DNA of 64,000 bases from Pseudovibrio axinellae (GCF_900110875.1 NZ_FOFM01000006.1:1-64000); one strand, 5' to 3'. Positions 46,543 to 55,796 are shown, counted from the first letter of the stretch. Made by a program: numbers and translations. The notes: a model not told the origin generated them from the letters alone.

Positions 46543-46998
46543 ATGAAGTTGAAAACCTATTTTGTGGTAGGCGTTGTTGCGTCTAGCCTGTTTCTGCAAG
46601 GCTGCGGCACAGTTGTACGCGGCACTTCTGAAGACATCAAAATCAACGTCGAACCAAAGCATGCGAAGATCACCTCAACATCCGCACATTCTTGTGTCGG
46701 GCCTTGTGTGATTAACGTATCGCGTAAAAAAGAATTCACCCTCACCGCATCCGCACCTGGCTACCAGACCCAGGTCGTTGATGTTGAAACCCGCGTAAGC
46801 GGCAAAGGTGCTGCTGGTATGGCTGGCAACATTTTGGTGGGTGGTATTGTTGGCGTCGGCGTTGATGCAGTGAGCGGAGCAACGCTGGACCACTATCCAA
46901 ACCCTGTTACTTTTAATCTCAAGCGCGGTAAAGGCACTCGAAAGCTGACCCCTGCTGAGGCTGCAATGATAAGCAAAGCTAAGAGCCCAACCTCTTAA
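46543..46998 (+). CDS. Small outer-membrane-type lipoprotein
   Basis: A lipoprotein of about 151 residues. The signal peptide ends in the lipobox L-Q-G-C (cysteine near residue 21). The start at 46543 is preferred over 46528 because AAGGGG lies just before it. The mature protein has a PEGA-like beta domain (I-N-V-E-P-K-H-A-K-I, T-A-S-A-P-G-Y-Q-T-Q), then a glycine-rich hydrophobic stretch (G-M-A-G-N-I-L-V-G-G-I-V-G-V-G-V-D) that could cross or enter a membrane. Two further cysteines (C-V-G-P-C) may form a disulfide. A specific role cannot be named. A hairpin follows the stop. Confidence 0.8.
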   Translation: MKLKTYFVVGVVASSLFLQGCGTVVRGTSEDIKINVEPKHAKITSTSAHSCVGPCVINVSRKKEFTLTASAPGYQTQVVDVETRVSGKGAAGMAGNILVGGIVGVGVDAVSGATLDHYPNPVTFNLKRGKGTRKLTPAEAAMISKAKSPTS

Positions 46999-47011
46999 CT
47001 GGCAAATACCA

Positions 47012-47044
47012 GTAAGGGGCATTGGCTAGGACCGTGCCCCTTAC
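47012..47044 (+). terminator. Hairpin after the lipoprotein gene
   Basis: GTAAGGGGCA (47012-47021) pairs perfectly with TGCCCCTTAC (47035-47044), 14 bases after the stop. There is no T-tract. Confidence 0.6.
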
Positions 47045-47262
47045 GACCAAACGCACACAGGCTATCGGGTCAAGATCAATGCGTGATCAGATAACAGTTT
47101 TTGTTTAACGAACGCAGCGGCCGCGTTCAAAGGCACTTTGGTTATTGTGCGACAACGCCGCCCGGCCCACTCACCGCACAAACACAAATCCCACCTAGCA
47201 GCACGCCTCCCTTGATTTCCTGAAGCAACTAGGGAACTCTGATTGCGTAATCAGGAGTCCGT

Positions 47263-47955
47263 ATGCCTGCCTATCAGGACGCAAAGCGTGTACCTCTCAT
47301 AGAAGCCCGCTCAATCTCTGTCACCCGGCAAGGGCACCAGCTCTTCAAAGAGTATTCCTTCAAGCTATACGAGGGCGATAAACTGTGCCTGAGTGGCCCC
47401 TCAGGTCGCGGCAAAACCGTTTTACTCCGTATCCTTGCAGGGCTGGATGCCCCCGACAGCGGGCAAGTGTTTTTTAACGGCATGCCCTACACCACTGGTG
47501 GCCGCAAACAACTCTACAAAAGCCTAAACTGGTTACCACAACGCGTTTGTTTGCTGGCAGATACAATTCGCGCAGCACTTGTTGCTCCTTTTGAGGTTCA
47601 AGCAAACCTGAAGCTCAAACCCACCGAAGCCGAGATGCGAGCGGCCCTCACCACAGCAGGCTTGCCCAAGTCCGCCCTTGCACAGGCCACACAAAGCCTT
47701 TCAGGTGGAGAGCGTCAGCGGCTGGTGCTAGCCCGCGCGCTGCTTCTAAAGCGTCCCTTATGGATTGCGGATGAACCCACAGCTGCACTGGACAAAACCC
47801 GCACACTCGCTTGCACAAAGCTACTGCTGGAGCACGCTGGCACGCTGCTGCTTGTCACGCACGATCCGCATTTGCACAGCAAGGTTGATAAGGTGATTGA
47901 GCTTCCAGACCTCGCCTCAACACCCCAATCAGGCCAGCAGGAGCAACCGCAATGA
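47263..47955 (+). CDS. fetA: ABC transporter ATPase, FetA-like
   Basis: The ATPase of a two-part ABC system like E. coli FetAB (YbbL/YbbM), linked to iron export and peroxide tolerance. The 230 residues show Walker A G-P-S-G-R-G-K-T (about 46-53), Q-loop near L-P-Q-R-V-C, the signature L-S-G-G-E-R-Q-R (about 146-153), Walker B L-W-I-A-D-E-P-T and an H-loop V-T-H-D-P-H. It overlaps the permease gene by four bases (ATGA). The FetA identity rests mainly on the partner permease; transported substrate is inference. Confidence 0.83.
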   Translation: MPAYQDAKRVPLIEARSISVTRQGHQLFKEYSFKLYEGDKLCLSGPSGRGKTVLLRILAGLDAPDSGQVFFNGMPYTTGGRKQLYKSLNWLPQRVCLLADTIRAALVAPFEVQANLKLKPTEAEMRAALTTAGLPKSALAQATQSLSGGERQRLVLARALLLKRPLWIADEPTAALDKTRTLACTKLLLEHAGTLLLVTHDPHLHSKVDKVIELPDLASTPQSGQQEQPQ

Positions 47956-48713
47956 CCACAAGCGTCGCGTGGAGCGATCTGGCGCTGTTTTACCTTATCG
48001 CATTGATCCCGCTTTCCCTGCTCTGGACAATGGGGCTGCGGGAGCTATCCAGAGATCTGATCATCTCAATCGCGCGCATGAGTGTTCAGCTTCTGGTCAT
48101 CGGATTTTACCTGCAAACTGTCTTTGATCTGGACAATCTGGTGCTCAACCTCGTCTGGCTGGTGGCAATGGCGATGATCGCTGCCGTGACAACGGCTGGA
48201 CGTGCAAAAATGCCGCGTCTTAAATCGACCTTGCCGCTAAGCGCCGCCATGTTGATTGCAATGCTGCCGGTCCTCGCAATGTTTGTCTTCATCCTCAGCA
48301 AGCCTGTACCTTGGTACTCAGCTCAAATCACCATACCAATCGCAGGCATGTTGCTGGGCAACGCGTTGGGGTCACTGGTCATAGCACTACGCCGCTTTAA
48401 CCTGAGAACACCGGAAGACAAAGACCTTATCGAGCAGCTCACCACTATGGGCGCCAGCAAGGTAGAAGCCCGCCGCACACTCGTCAAAGCCGCCCTTGGA
48501 ACAGCAGCCTCCCCCGTCATTGCCAGCATGGCAACGCTAGGACTGGTCTCTCTCCCCGGAATGATGACAGGTCAGATATTGGGTGGGTTCAATCCAATCG
48601 AGGCCGTCCAGTACCAAATAGCAATCATGCTTGGCATCTGCGCAACGCAGACACTCTCTGTCATCCTGGCTTTGCGCTTTAGCATTTACATGGAAACTGA
48701 AAGCGAACTTTAG
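47952..48713 (+). CDS. fetB: ABC transporter permease, FetB-like
   Basis: A 253-residue membrane protein of the FetB/YbbM (UPF0014) family with about seven helices. Family marks are the second helix pair, the central I-P-I-A-G-M-L-L-G-N-A-L segment, and the late G-L-V-S-L-P-G-M-M-T-G-Q-I-L-G-G near 202-217, which is diagnostic. It is translationally coupled to fetA. Together they are expected to act as an exporter, with iron the known case in E. coli. Confidence 0.88.
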   Translation: MTTSVAWSDLALFYLIALIPLSLLWTMGLRELSRDLIISIARMSVQLLVIGFYLQTVFDLDNLVLNLVWLVAMAMIAAVTTAGRAKMPRLKSTLPLSAAMLIAMLPVLAMFVFILSKPVPWYSAQITIPIAGMLLGNALGSLVIALRRFNLRTPEDKDLIEQLTTMGASKVEARRTLVKAALGTAASPVIASMATLGLVSLPGMMTGQILGGFNPIEAVQYQIAIMLGICATQTLSVILALRFSIYMETESEL

Positions 48714-48742
48714 CTGCAAAACGGGCGCTAGGCCAAAACCAG

Positions 48743-49306
48743 CTACACCAGTTGCCGTGCTACCTTTTTGGCACTAGCTGCAGCTGTTTTATCCCCCTGT
48801 ACACGTGCCTTTGAGATCGCCCCATCCTTCAACAAACACAACATCGCCGCCAACTCTGCGCAGGCCTGCTCCGATAAATCGAGCGTTTTCACCGCACGAA
48901 GAACAATCGCTTCAACATCCACTTTGTGCTTTGCGCATTGCTGATGAATGGCACACTCCGGGTCTCCATACTCCCCGCTCACGTTCATGAAGAAACAGCC
49001 GTGGAAGGGAAACAGAACCTCCTCGCGATCATGAAACCAGTCGTCTAAAGCATCAAACAAGGCATCAACCTTTGCAACGCCCTCGTTTGCCGCATCCAAT
49101 CGCTGTTCAAGCCACCGCAGATAAGCCGCGTTGCGGTATTCCAAAACAGCGCAGACTAACTCCTCCTTACTAGCAAAATGCGTATAGAGCGTTTTCTTAG
49201 CGATCCCAGACACAGCAAGTACTTCATTAATGCCAACAGCATGGACACCCTTTTCATAGAACAGGGCAAAGGCATTCAAAATCAATTGCTGACGTTTCGC
49301 GGACAT
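48743..49306 (-). CDS. TetR-family transcriptional repressor
   Basis: A 187-residue TetR regulator. The N-terminal helix-turn-helix is clear: I-L-N-A-F-A-L-F-Y-E-K-G, G-I-N-E-V-L-A-V-S-G-I-A-K-K-T-L-Y-T-H-F-A-S-K-E-E-L. The ligand domain includes G-C-F-F-M-N-V-S and three or more cysteines (C-A-I-H-Q-Q-C), so redox or electrophile sensing is possible. It is divergent from the HPP gene across a 111-base region carrying two strong palindromic sites of NemR-box type (TAGAC...GTCTA). It therefore most likely represses both itself and the HPP gene. Confidence 0.92.
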   Translation of the reverse strand: MSAKRQQLILNAFALFYEKGVHAVGINEVLAVSGIAKKTLYTHFASKEELVCAVLEYRNAAYLRWLEQRLDAANEGVAKVDALFDALDDWFHDREEVLFPFHGCFFMNVSGEYGDPECAIHQQCAKHKVDVEAIVLRAVKTLDLSEQACAELAAMLCLLKDGAISKARVQGDKTAAASAKKVARQLV

Positions 49307-49330
49307 TGTGACGCTCCAAAGGACTTCCTG

Positions 49331-49360
49331 TTGACAAGAGTAGACCGACTTGTCTATTTA
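49331..49360 (+). promoter_or_regulatory. Promoter of the HPP gene
   Basis: A perfect -35 TTGACA (49331-49336) and a -10-like TATTTA (49355-49360), 18 bases apart. The left operator fills the spacer and overlaps the -10, which suits repression. Confidence 0.6.
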
Positions 49361-49383
49361 CACAAGTAGACAAGTCGGTCTAC
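49340..49383. promoter_or_regulatory. Double TetR operator, perfect 17-bp inverted repeat
   Basis: GTAGACCGACTTGTCTA (49340-49356) and TAGACAAGTCGGTCTAC (49367-49383) are exact reverse complements separated by 10 bases. Each arm is itself a palindrome with TAGAC/GTCTA ends, so there are two repressor sites with centres 27 bases apart. Confidence 0.85.
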
Positions 49384-49417
49384 TTCATATTTCACAACCC
49401 AACAATCGGAAAACCGG

Positions 49418-49930
49418 ATGCCCTACCTCCAACAGCTCCTGAAATCCGCTGGCATGCCTCTCCCGCCAAAGCCTCAACCCAGTCACGTCATCCTTGCAGG
49501 CATTGGCGGGGTCGTAACGGTTGCAGCTCTTGCACTCCTGCACGGCAGCTTGGAACTAACCTTACTCCTGGGCTCGTTTGGGGCCTCCTGCGTGCTCGTC
49601 TTCGGCTTTCCAGAATCGCCCTTTTCACAACCAAGAAACGTCATTTCCGGGCACGTGCTCAGTTCAACTGTAGGCCTGCTGTTTCTAACCCTTTTCGGAC
49701 CACACTGGTGGGCCCTTGCTCTGGCAGCGGGCCTTGCAATTTCGGTGATGATGGCAACGCGCACCGTTCACCCACCTGCCGGCTCCAATCCGGTGATCAT
49801 TTTCCTGGCACAGCCAACATGGGATTTCCTGTTGTTTCCAACCTTCACAGGTGCGATCGTCGTTGTCCTCGTCGCCTGGATCTTCCTGCGCTCAAGCAAA
49901 CGCGCACCCTACCCCTATTACTGGTGGTGA
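49418..49930 (+). CDS. HPP family membrane protein
   Basis: A 170-residue membrane protein of the HPP family, with about five helices between residues 25 and 160. The signatures are L-L-L-G-S-F-G-A-S-C-V-L-V-F-G-F-P-E-S-P-F-S-Q-P split around 48-70, G-H-V-L-S-S, and the family-naming H-P-P-A-G-S-N-P (about 117-124). HPP proteins are implicated in nitrite or anion transport in some plastids and cyanobacteria, but bacterial substrates are mostly unknown. It is expressed from a promoter covered by TetR sites, so it is probably induced by the ligand of that repressor. Confidence 0.88.
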   Translation: MPYLQQLLKSAGMPLPPKPQPSHVILAGIGGVVTVAALALLHGSLELTLLLGSFGASCVLVFGFPESPFSQPRNVISGHVLSSTVGLLFLTLFGPHWWALALAAGLAISVMMATRTVHPPAGSNPVIIFLAQPTWDFLLFPTFTGAIVVVLVAWIFLRSSKRAPYPYYWW

Positions 49931-49963
49931 GGACACAGGCCAAATAACACTACGCAATACTAA

Positions 49964-49995
49964 GAAAGCGCAGCCCGTTAGACGGCTACGCTTTC
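49964..49995. terminator. Hairpin between the HPP gene and recN
   Basis: GAAAGCG (49964-49970) pairs with CGCTTTC (49989-49995), and inside it AGCC (49972-49975) with GGCT (49984-49987). It lies between convergent genes. Confidence 0.6.
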
Positions 49996-50037
49996 AAACA
50001 AAATGACAAACGATTGGTTTGGAAAAAGAAGCCGTTG

Positions 50038-51717
50038 CTAGAGGAGGACGTCCTCGCTCTGCCCCATCAGGCGTTTTGCAGCAGCACGCGCTTCTTCAGT
50101 AATGGTAGAGCCAGCCAGCATCCGCGCGATCTCTTCGTGACGATCTTCCTGCGCGATCTCACAAACCCGTGTCGCAACACGGTCCTTTGCAACCTCATCC
50201 TTGCGAATGAGGAAGTGCCCATTGGCACGCGCCGCCACTTGCGGGGCATGCGTCACCGTGAGCACCTGAACGCTCTGCGCAAGCCTTGCAAGGCGGACAC
50301 CAATCGCCTCAGCCACAGCGCCGCCAACACCTGTATCGATCTCGTCAAACACCAGTGTTGGCGAGGAGCCTTTATCGGCAAGTGAAACCTTCAGTGCCAG
50401 CAGGAAACGAGAAAGCTCACCACCTGAGGCGACTTTGAACACCGGGCCTGGACGTGTCCCAGGGTTGGTTTGCGCCCAAAACTCAACCGTATCTATACCG
50501 GCAGACCCACGCTGTTCGCCATCACTCTCAATGTTGATGATAAACCGCGCACGCTCCAGCTTAAGAGCGGGAAGCTCAGTATGAACAGCCTTCTCAAGCG
50601 CACGAGCTGCCGTCTGACGTTTCTTGGAAAGCGCAGCTGCAAGCTTATCGTAGGTCTGCTTAGCAACGCTGACAGCCCCTTCCAGAGCCTGCAACTTCTC
50701 TTCACCCGCATCCAGATCAGAAAGGTCACCTTCCATCTGTTCACACAGTTTGCCAAGCTCATCAGGCTGAACCGAGTACTTACGAGCAGCAGCCCTCAAA
50801 GCGAACAAACGTTCTTCCGTCTGCTCAAGCTCACGAGGGTCAAAATCCGTATCACGCAACGCCTGCTCCAGACCACCGCGCGCATCTTCCAACTGATCCA
50901 GCGAGTTACCGATCGCCTCAACAACACTGGTCAGATAGTTAGGAGCCAGCTCCACCTTCCGCTCCAAACGGCGCAACAAACTGGAAAGCTCAGGAATTGG
51001 AGAACTAGGCCCATCCAGCGTCTCATAGCCCTCGCGCAGATCGCCCGCAATCTTCTCCACCTGCATCATATCCTGACGGCGCAGAGCAAGCTCGTTTTCC
51101 TCACCCTCTCTTGGGGCAAGCGTGCTCAACTCTTCTGCACTGGAGCGCAAGTAATCCGCTTCGCGGCGTGCTTCTTCTATACGCGCAACGTGTTCTTTCA
51201 GGTTTTTTTCTGCTTTACGCACGGCCTTAGCGCTTTTGCTCACCCGCGTCGCATCACCTTCCAGCCCGCCAAAACTATCCAGCAGCATGCGGTGGGATTC
51301 AGGATCAATCAAAGCCCGGTCATCATGCTGTCCGTGAACCTCAACCAACATAGACCCGATCTGACGCAGCAGCCCAGCACTGACAGGCGAGTCATTGACA
51401 AACGCACGCGTCCGGCCATCTGACGCCTGAACGCGGCGTAAGATGATGTCGCTGTCGTGTTCCAGATCATTTTCCTGAAGAAGAGCACGCAAAGGATGCG
51501 CCATAGGAACGTCAAAAACCGCGCTCACCTGACCGCGGTCTTCACCATGCCGTACAAGTCCGGCATCACCCCGCCCACCAAGGGCGAGGCTCAAGCTGTC
51601 AAGAAGGATGGATTTACCCGCACCAGTCTCGCCGGTTAAGACACTCATTCCATCGCTGAAATGCAAATCCAGCTTATCAATGAGAACAATATCCCGAATA
51701 GAAAGCGATGCCAGCAT
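50038..51717 (-). CDS. recN: DNA repair protein RecN
   Basis: RecN is an SMC-like ATPase acting in recombinational repair of double-strand breaks. The 559-residue protein has N-terminal Walker A G-E-T-G-A-G-K-S (about 31-38), two long charged coiled-coil arms (about 155-360), then the ABC signature S-G-G-E-L-S-R-F and Walker B V-F-D-E-I-D-T-G-V-G-G. Length is standard. It is 33 bases downstream of bamD and probably co-transcribed, the usual alphaproteobacterial order lpxC-bamD-recN. Confidence 0.96.
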   Translation of the reverse strand: MLASLSIRDIVLIDKLDLHFSDGMSVLTGETGAGKSILLDSLSLALGGRGDAGLVRHGEDRGQVSAVFDVPMAHPLRALLQENDLEHDSDIILRRVQASDGRTRAFVNDSPVSAGLLRQIGSMLVEVHGQHDDRALIDPESHRMLLDSFGGLEGDATRVSKSAKAVRKAEKNLKEHVARIEEARREADYLRSSAEELSTLAPREGEENELALRRQDMMQVEKIAGDLREGYETLDGPSSPIPELSSLLRRLERKVELAPNYLTSVVEAIGNSLDQLEDARGGLEQALRDTDFDPRELEQTEERLFALRAAARKYSVQPDELGKLCEQMEGDLSDLDAGEEKLQALEGAVSVAKQTYDKLAAALSKKRQTAARALEKAVHTELPALKLERARFIINIESDGEQRGSAGIDTVEFWAQTNPGTRPGPVFKVASGGELSRFLLALKVSLADKGSSPTLVFDEIDTGVGGAVAEAIGVRLARLAQSVQVLTVTHAPQVAARANGHFLIRKDEVAKDRVATRVCEIAQEDRHEEIARMLAGSTITEEARAAAKRLMGQSEDVLL

Positions 51718-51750
51718 AGTAGTTCAGGTAACTCCGTTTCCGTAAAAGGC

Positions 51751-52563
51751 TTATAGGAGTTTCATATTGCCAAATGCTCTGCTAAGCCAGCTGCCTTTGC
51801 TCTCTTGCGGCTCAAGGCCACCTTTTTGCAACAGAGAATATGCATCCTGATACCATTCACTCTGCGGGAAGTTATGGCCAAGCACCGCAGCAGCGGTCTG
51901 AGCTTCATTCACCACACCAAGTGCATAGTAGCTTTCAGTCAGGCGATAGAGCGCTTCTTCAACATGACGGGTTGTCTGGTAATTGGTTACAACAACCTTG
52001 AAACGATTAATCGAGGCAAGGTAGTTTCTACGCGTCAGGTAATAGCGGCCAACTTCCATTTCCTTACCAGCCAGCTGGTCTTCCGTCGCGCGAACGCGCT
52101 GACGAGCCTGCTTGGTGTACTCAGAATCTGGGTAGCGCTGAATAACTTCACGCATAGCCTGTAACGCTTTTCCAGTCACAGCCTGGTCACGTCCCACGTC
52201 CGGGATCTGCCGGAAGTAAGACTCACCGATAATGAAGAGAGCGTAAGCTGAATCTTCGTTACCAGGGTAAAGTGTTGTGAAACGCTCTGCAGCAGCAATC
52301 GCTTCAGAATGATTACCCATTTTGAAGTTCAGATAAGCAATGTTGATGAGCGATTTACGAGCGAACTCGGAATAAGGATAAACGCGATCAAGTTCAGAGA
52401 ACTTATTCGCTGCATCCTCCACATCACCTGCAGCGCGCAGGGCCAATGCTTCGTTAAACATGACCTCTGCAGGAGTTTCATCCAGCGCAAGATCATCAAC
52501 ATCGTCCTTCGTTGCACAGCCCGCCACAACGAGCGCCACAGCCAAAGAGGTGTATCTAATCAT
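51751..52563 (-). CDS. bamD: BamD, outer-membrane protein assembly lipoprotein
   Basis: BamD is the essential lipoprotein of the BAM complex that inserts outer-membrane proteins. From the ATG at 52563 the protein has 270 residues: a lipoprotein signal ending V-A-G-C (cysteine near residue 16), then tetratricopeptide repeats (F-N-E-A-L-A-L-R-A-A-G-D-V-E-D-A, F-T-T-L-Y-P-G, Y-A-L-F-I-I-G-E-S-Y-F). The frame is open further upstream to 52617, but the signal peptide fixes the start. It lies between lpxC and recN on the minus strand. Confidence 0.95.
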   Translation of the reverse strand: MIRYTSLAVALVVAGCATKDDVDDLALDETPAEVMFNEALALRAAGDVEDAANKFSELDRVYPYSEFARKSLINIAYLNFKMGNHSEAIAAAERFTTLYPGNEDSAYALFIIGESYFRQIPDVGRDQAVTGKALQAMREVIQRYPDSEYTKQARQRVRATEDQLAGKEMEVGRYYLTRRNYLASINRFKVVVTNYQTTRHVEEALYRLTESYYALGVVNEAQTAAAVLGHNFPQSEWYQDAYSLLQKGGLEPQESKGSWLSRAFGNMKLL

Positions 52564-52769
52564 TCTTTTGAGGCGACCGGCCCCCAAAGCATTCCCGGCA
52601 GCATCTGAACGCAGCAATGTCTCCGACTCCTATCGTGTTGGGATTCGGGTAAAATCCCTCCCAAGTTCACGCTTCTATCGCAATGTTTGGATAACGTCAC
52701 GTAGTACCACTGCATTTGCCTCGAATTTTTGTCACAATCGAGGCAAAAACCATTGAATAACTCTTTTTA

Positions 52770-53732
52770 TTAAGAAACGTCAGGCCCAAACGCTGCAACC
52801 TGCAGACCGCCAATCAGCTCTGCATGACCCTTTTCGCGTGAATGACGCTCTTCCAAAGCAGCATCAGCCTCAACAATTTCAAATGCCTCAGGGCGCTTGA
52901 AAAGCTCGACAAGAATGCAGTGGTTCATGCGGTGGCCGCCTTTATATGAGCGGTACTCACCCAAGATAGGCAAGCCAGCCAAGCTCAAATCACCAATCGC
53001 ATCAAGGCTTTTATGGCGAACGAACTCATCGCTCCAGCGTGTACCTTCTGGGTTCAAAACCCGTTCACCATCCAACGCAATGGAGTTTTCAAGAGAGGAG
53101 CCCATGGCAAAGCCAAGCTTCCAAAGCTTCTCCACGTCCTGCACACTACCAAAGGTGCGGGCACGAGAGATATTCTCACGGAAATAATCAGGCGTCAGAT
53201 CAAAGGAAAGCTGTTGACGACCGATTTTAGCGTGATCAAAATCGATAGTGATGTCAAAACGTGTCCCATCAAATGGGTTCAGCTCGCACCACTGGTCACC
53301 GGAAACATAACGCACCTTCTCTTTGATGCGAATATAACGACGCTTTGCACCAAGCGATTTCAGGCCAACACGATCGATTGCTTCTACGAATGCTTCGGAG
53401 CTACCGTCCATGATTGGCATCTCAGGCCCATCGATATACGCTGTAACATTGTCAACACCCATACCGCGCAGCGCGGCCATCAGATGTTCGACAGTTGAAA
53501 TCCCGCTTTCGTGAGGATCACCAAGCACAGTGCACAAAGAAGTCGCAGAAACCTGCTGCCAGTTTGCTTTTGTCTCAACATATCCAGTTTTGGTGCTGCG
53601 ATGAAAAACAATACCAGAATTGGCATCTGCTGGGTGAAGGGTGATGGAAGCTGGTCCGCCAGAATGTACCCCAATACCATTTAAGGTTACACTGTCTGCG
53701 AGCGTAGTCTGCCTTTCGACACGCATTCCCAT
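52770..53732 (-). CDS. lpxC: UDP-3-O-acyl-N-acetylglucosamine deacetylase
   Basis: LpxC is the zinc deacetylase for the committed step of lipid A synthesis. The protein of about 320 residues shows G-V-H-S-G (about 21-25), S-T-V-E-H-L-M-A-A-L with a zinc-binding histidine, H-K-S-L-D-A-I-G-D-L with the catalytic His/Asp pair, and G-G-H-R-M-N-H. The frame is open to 53768. The ATG at 53732 is preferred because GGA sits just ahead and the conserved region starts soon after. It follows ftsZ, tying lipid A output to the division cluster. Confidence 0.95.
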   Translation of the reverse strand: MGMRVERQTTLADSVTLNGIGVHSGGPASITLHPADANSGIVFHRSTKTGYVETKANWQQVSATSLCTVLGDPHESGISTVEHLMAALRGMGVDNVTAYIDGPEMPIMDGSSEAFVEAIDRVGLKSLGAKRRYIRIKEKVRYVSGDQWCELNPFDGTRFDITIDFDHAKIGRQQLSFDLTPDYFRENISRARTFGSVQDVEKLWKLGFAMGSSLENSIALDGERVLNPEGTRWSDEFVRHKSLDAIGDLSLAGLPILGEYRSYKGGHRMNHCILVELFKRPEAFEIVEADAALEERHSREKGHAELIGGLQVAAFGPDVS

Positions 53733-53924
53733 ATGTTTCCAGCCTTTATAATTCCGCTCTTGGTACATAACCGAACCTCAAGAGCCAATACTTTCGAATA
53801 CCCCCACCGGGTTGGCTGGAACATAGCCCGAGGGTCCCTCCAAATAAAATAAAGCTTTATTACGGTTTGTAACGTCCTGAAAATTTTAGGTACATTTACT
53901 GATAATTTTTTTAAAACGCGCAAA

Positions 53925-53956
53925 GCAGCAATCCGGAAATATCCGAATTGCTGCTC
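53925..53956 (-). terminator. Terminator-like hairpin after ftsZ
   Basis: On the minus strand AGCAGCAATTCGGA pairs with TCCGGATTGCTGCT (one G-U), a 14-bp stem with a four-base loop, 25 bases past the ftsZ stop. A GCGTTTT stretch and further T residues follow. It would separate ftsZ from lpxC. Confidence 0.8.
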
Positions 53957-53980
53957 GAGAGGCGCGAGTTCTGTTGATAA

Positions 53981-55753
53981 TCAGGTGGCTTGGCGGCGCA
54001 AGAACGCCGGGATCTCCAACTGATCATCCTCCATCATTTGTGAACGTGCTGGTGCAGGACGTCCATTTGGATCCACATTTCCGCTTGCACCCTGATTCTG
54101 AGGCTCAGAAACATGCGGCGCTGCAGGCTGGCGTGGAGCCTCACTAAAGGCTTCATTCTGTGCGTGCTCATGGTGTTCCATGTGCTCGTCTTCACGACGA
54201 CCAAGGCCACCAGTCAAACGGCGCAGAAGGCCCATTGGCCGACGCTCTTCTTCCGAATGGTAGTCCCCGGCATGTTCTTCAACATGCTGAGCCATTGGTG
54301 CAGAAGCTGGCTGCGGTGCAGGGCTTGCATGCTGTGGAGCAGGAGCCGCCGCAGTCGTTTCTGGCTGTGTACGTGCTCGGATTTCACGCTGTGCAATTGG
54401 CGGAAAGTCTTCAACACGTGGCATACGTGCTTGAGGCTCTGCACGCTGTGCAACAGGTGGAATGAACGGTTCAGGAATTGAAGTCGGTTCTTCAATAGCC
54501 TGAGTTGGTTCATCCAATGCGTCATATTCCTGCGCAGGCTCGTAACGGCGAGCCTGGTATGGTGCAATCTCAACTTCTGGGTCAGTTGCAGAAGCAACTG
54601 GCGCAGCATTCATGTGAGTGTCCAAAGCGGCTGCCCCCATCGCGCGCATCGCACGAACTGGGGTCGGTGCAGGAGCTACTTCTACCGGCGCAGCTACCGC
54701 TGAACTGGGCGTAGACGTAGTAGCGCTCTGCAGACGCTCTGTGAGTTCAGCCATGCGAACTTCAGCTGGAGAGATGTCTTCACGCAGTTCCTTGTCGATG
54801 CCGGTGGCAACAACAGAAACACGGATGATACCATCCAAAGATTCGTCGAAGGTCGCACCAAGAATGATGTTCGCTTCTGGGTCAACTTCCTCGCGGATAC
54901 GAGTAGCAGCTTCGTCAACTTCAAACAGGGTCAGGTCGTTACCGCCAGTGATGGAGATAAGCAGGCCACGTGCGCCCTTCATGGAAGTTTCGTCAAGCAG
55001 CGGGTTCGCAATCGCAGCTTCAGCTGCTTGAATTGCGCGCTGATCGCCGGAAGCTTCACCGGTACCCATCATCGCTTTACCCATGCCACGCATTATGGAG
55101 CGTACATCGGCAAAGTCGAGGTTGATGAGACCTTCTTTGACCATCAGGTCAGTTACGTTCGCAACACCGGAGTACAGCACCTGGTCAGCCATGGAGAAGG
55201 CATCTGCAAAGGTGGTCTGTGCATTGGCAATGCGGAACAGATTCTGGTTTGGAATAACAATAAGAGTGTCAACATTACGCTGTAACTCTTCGATGCCGGC
55301 TTCGGCAACACGCATACGTCTGGACCCTTCAAACTGGAAGGGTTTGGTAACCACACCGACGGTCAGTATACCTTGCTCACGCGCAGCACGAGCAACAACT
55401 GGCGCAGCACCGGTACCGGTACCACCGCCCATACCCGCGGTGATAAACACCATATGCGAGCCGGACAGATGATCGTTGATCTCGTCAATAACTTCTTCTG
55501 CAGCAGCAGCACCAACTTCAGGCTGGGAACCAGCGCCCAAGCCTTCGGTGACTGCAACACCCATCTGGATCACACGCTCAGCCTGGCAAAGTGCCAATGC
55601 TTGTGCATCCGTGTTAGCAACAACAAAGTCACAGCCCTGAAGGCCGCTCGTTACCATGTTATTTACGGCGTTTCCGCCGCCGCCGCCAACACCGAACACG
55701 GTGATCCTGGGCTTCAATTCCTGAATATCAGGCATTTTCAGGTTGATTGTCAT
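53981..55753 (-). CDS. ftsZ: Cell division protein FtsZ
   Basis: FtsZ is the tubulin-like GTPase that forms the division ring. The 590-residue protein has the GTPase signature [10 protein letters not shown] (about 109-118) and the synergy-loop region N-L-D-F-A-D-V-R. A long, Pro/Ala/Gln-rich linker (about 320-570), typical of alphaproteobacteria, brings the total well above the ~380 residues of E. coli FtsZ. The conserved C-terminal peptide [13 protein letters not shown], which binds FtsA and others, is intact. GAGG precedes the ATG. The 111-base gap from ftsA contains a perfect inverted repeat. Confidence 0.98.
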   Translation of the reverse strand: MTINLKMPDIQELKPRITVFGVGGGGGNAVNNMVTSGLQGCDFVVANTDAQALALCQAERVIQMGVAVTEGLGAGSQPEVGAAAAEEVIDEINDHLSGSHMVFITAGMGGGTGTGAAPVVARAAREQGILTVGVVTKPFQFEGSRRMRVAEAGIEELQRNVDTLIVIPNQNLFRIANAQTTFADAFSMADQVLYSGVANVTDLMVKEGLINLDFADVRSIMRGMGKAMMGTGEASGDQRAIQAAEAAIANPLLDETSMKGARGLLISITGGNDLTLFEVDEAATRIREEVDPEANIILGATFDESLDGIIRVSVVATGIDKELREDISPAEVRMAELTERLQSATTSTPSSAVAAPVEVAPAPTPVRAMRAMGAAALDTHMNAAPVASATDPEVEIAPYQARRYEPAQEYDALDEPTQAIEEPTSIPEPFIPPVAQRAEPQARMPRVEDFPPIAQREIRARTQPETTAAAPAPQHASPAPQPASAPMAQHVEEHAGDYHSEEERRPMGLLRRLTGGLGRREDEHMEHHEHAQNEAFSEAPRQPAAPHVSEPQNQGASGNVDPNGRPAPARSQMMEDDQLEIPAFLRRQAT

Positions 55754-55774
55754 ATTAACCTCGCGACCCTAATA

Positions 55775-55796
55775 ACATGCCCGAAGTCGGGCATGT
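55775..55796. promoter_or_regulatory. Perfect inverted repeat in the ftsZ leader
   Basis: ACATGCCCGA (55775-55784) and TCGGGCATGT (55787-55796) are exact complements with a two-base centre, 22 bases before the ftsZ start. In RNA it would fold as CCCG-ACTT-CGGG at its tip. It could be a DNA operator or an mRNA stem affecting ftsZ expression or stability. Confidence 0.6.

Noticed and set aside
50470-51423. A 317-codon plus-strand open frame opposite recN
   Set aside because: Shadow of RecN codon bias; no domain, and RecN is complete and unmistakable on the other strand.
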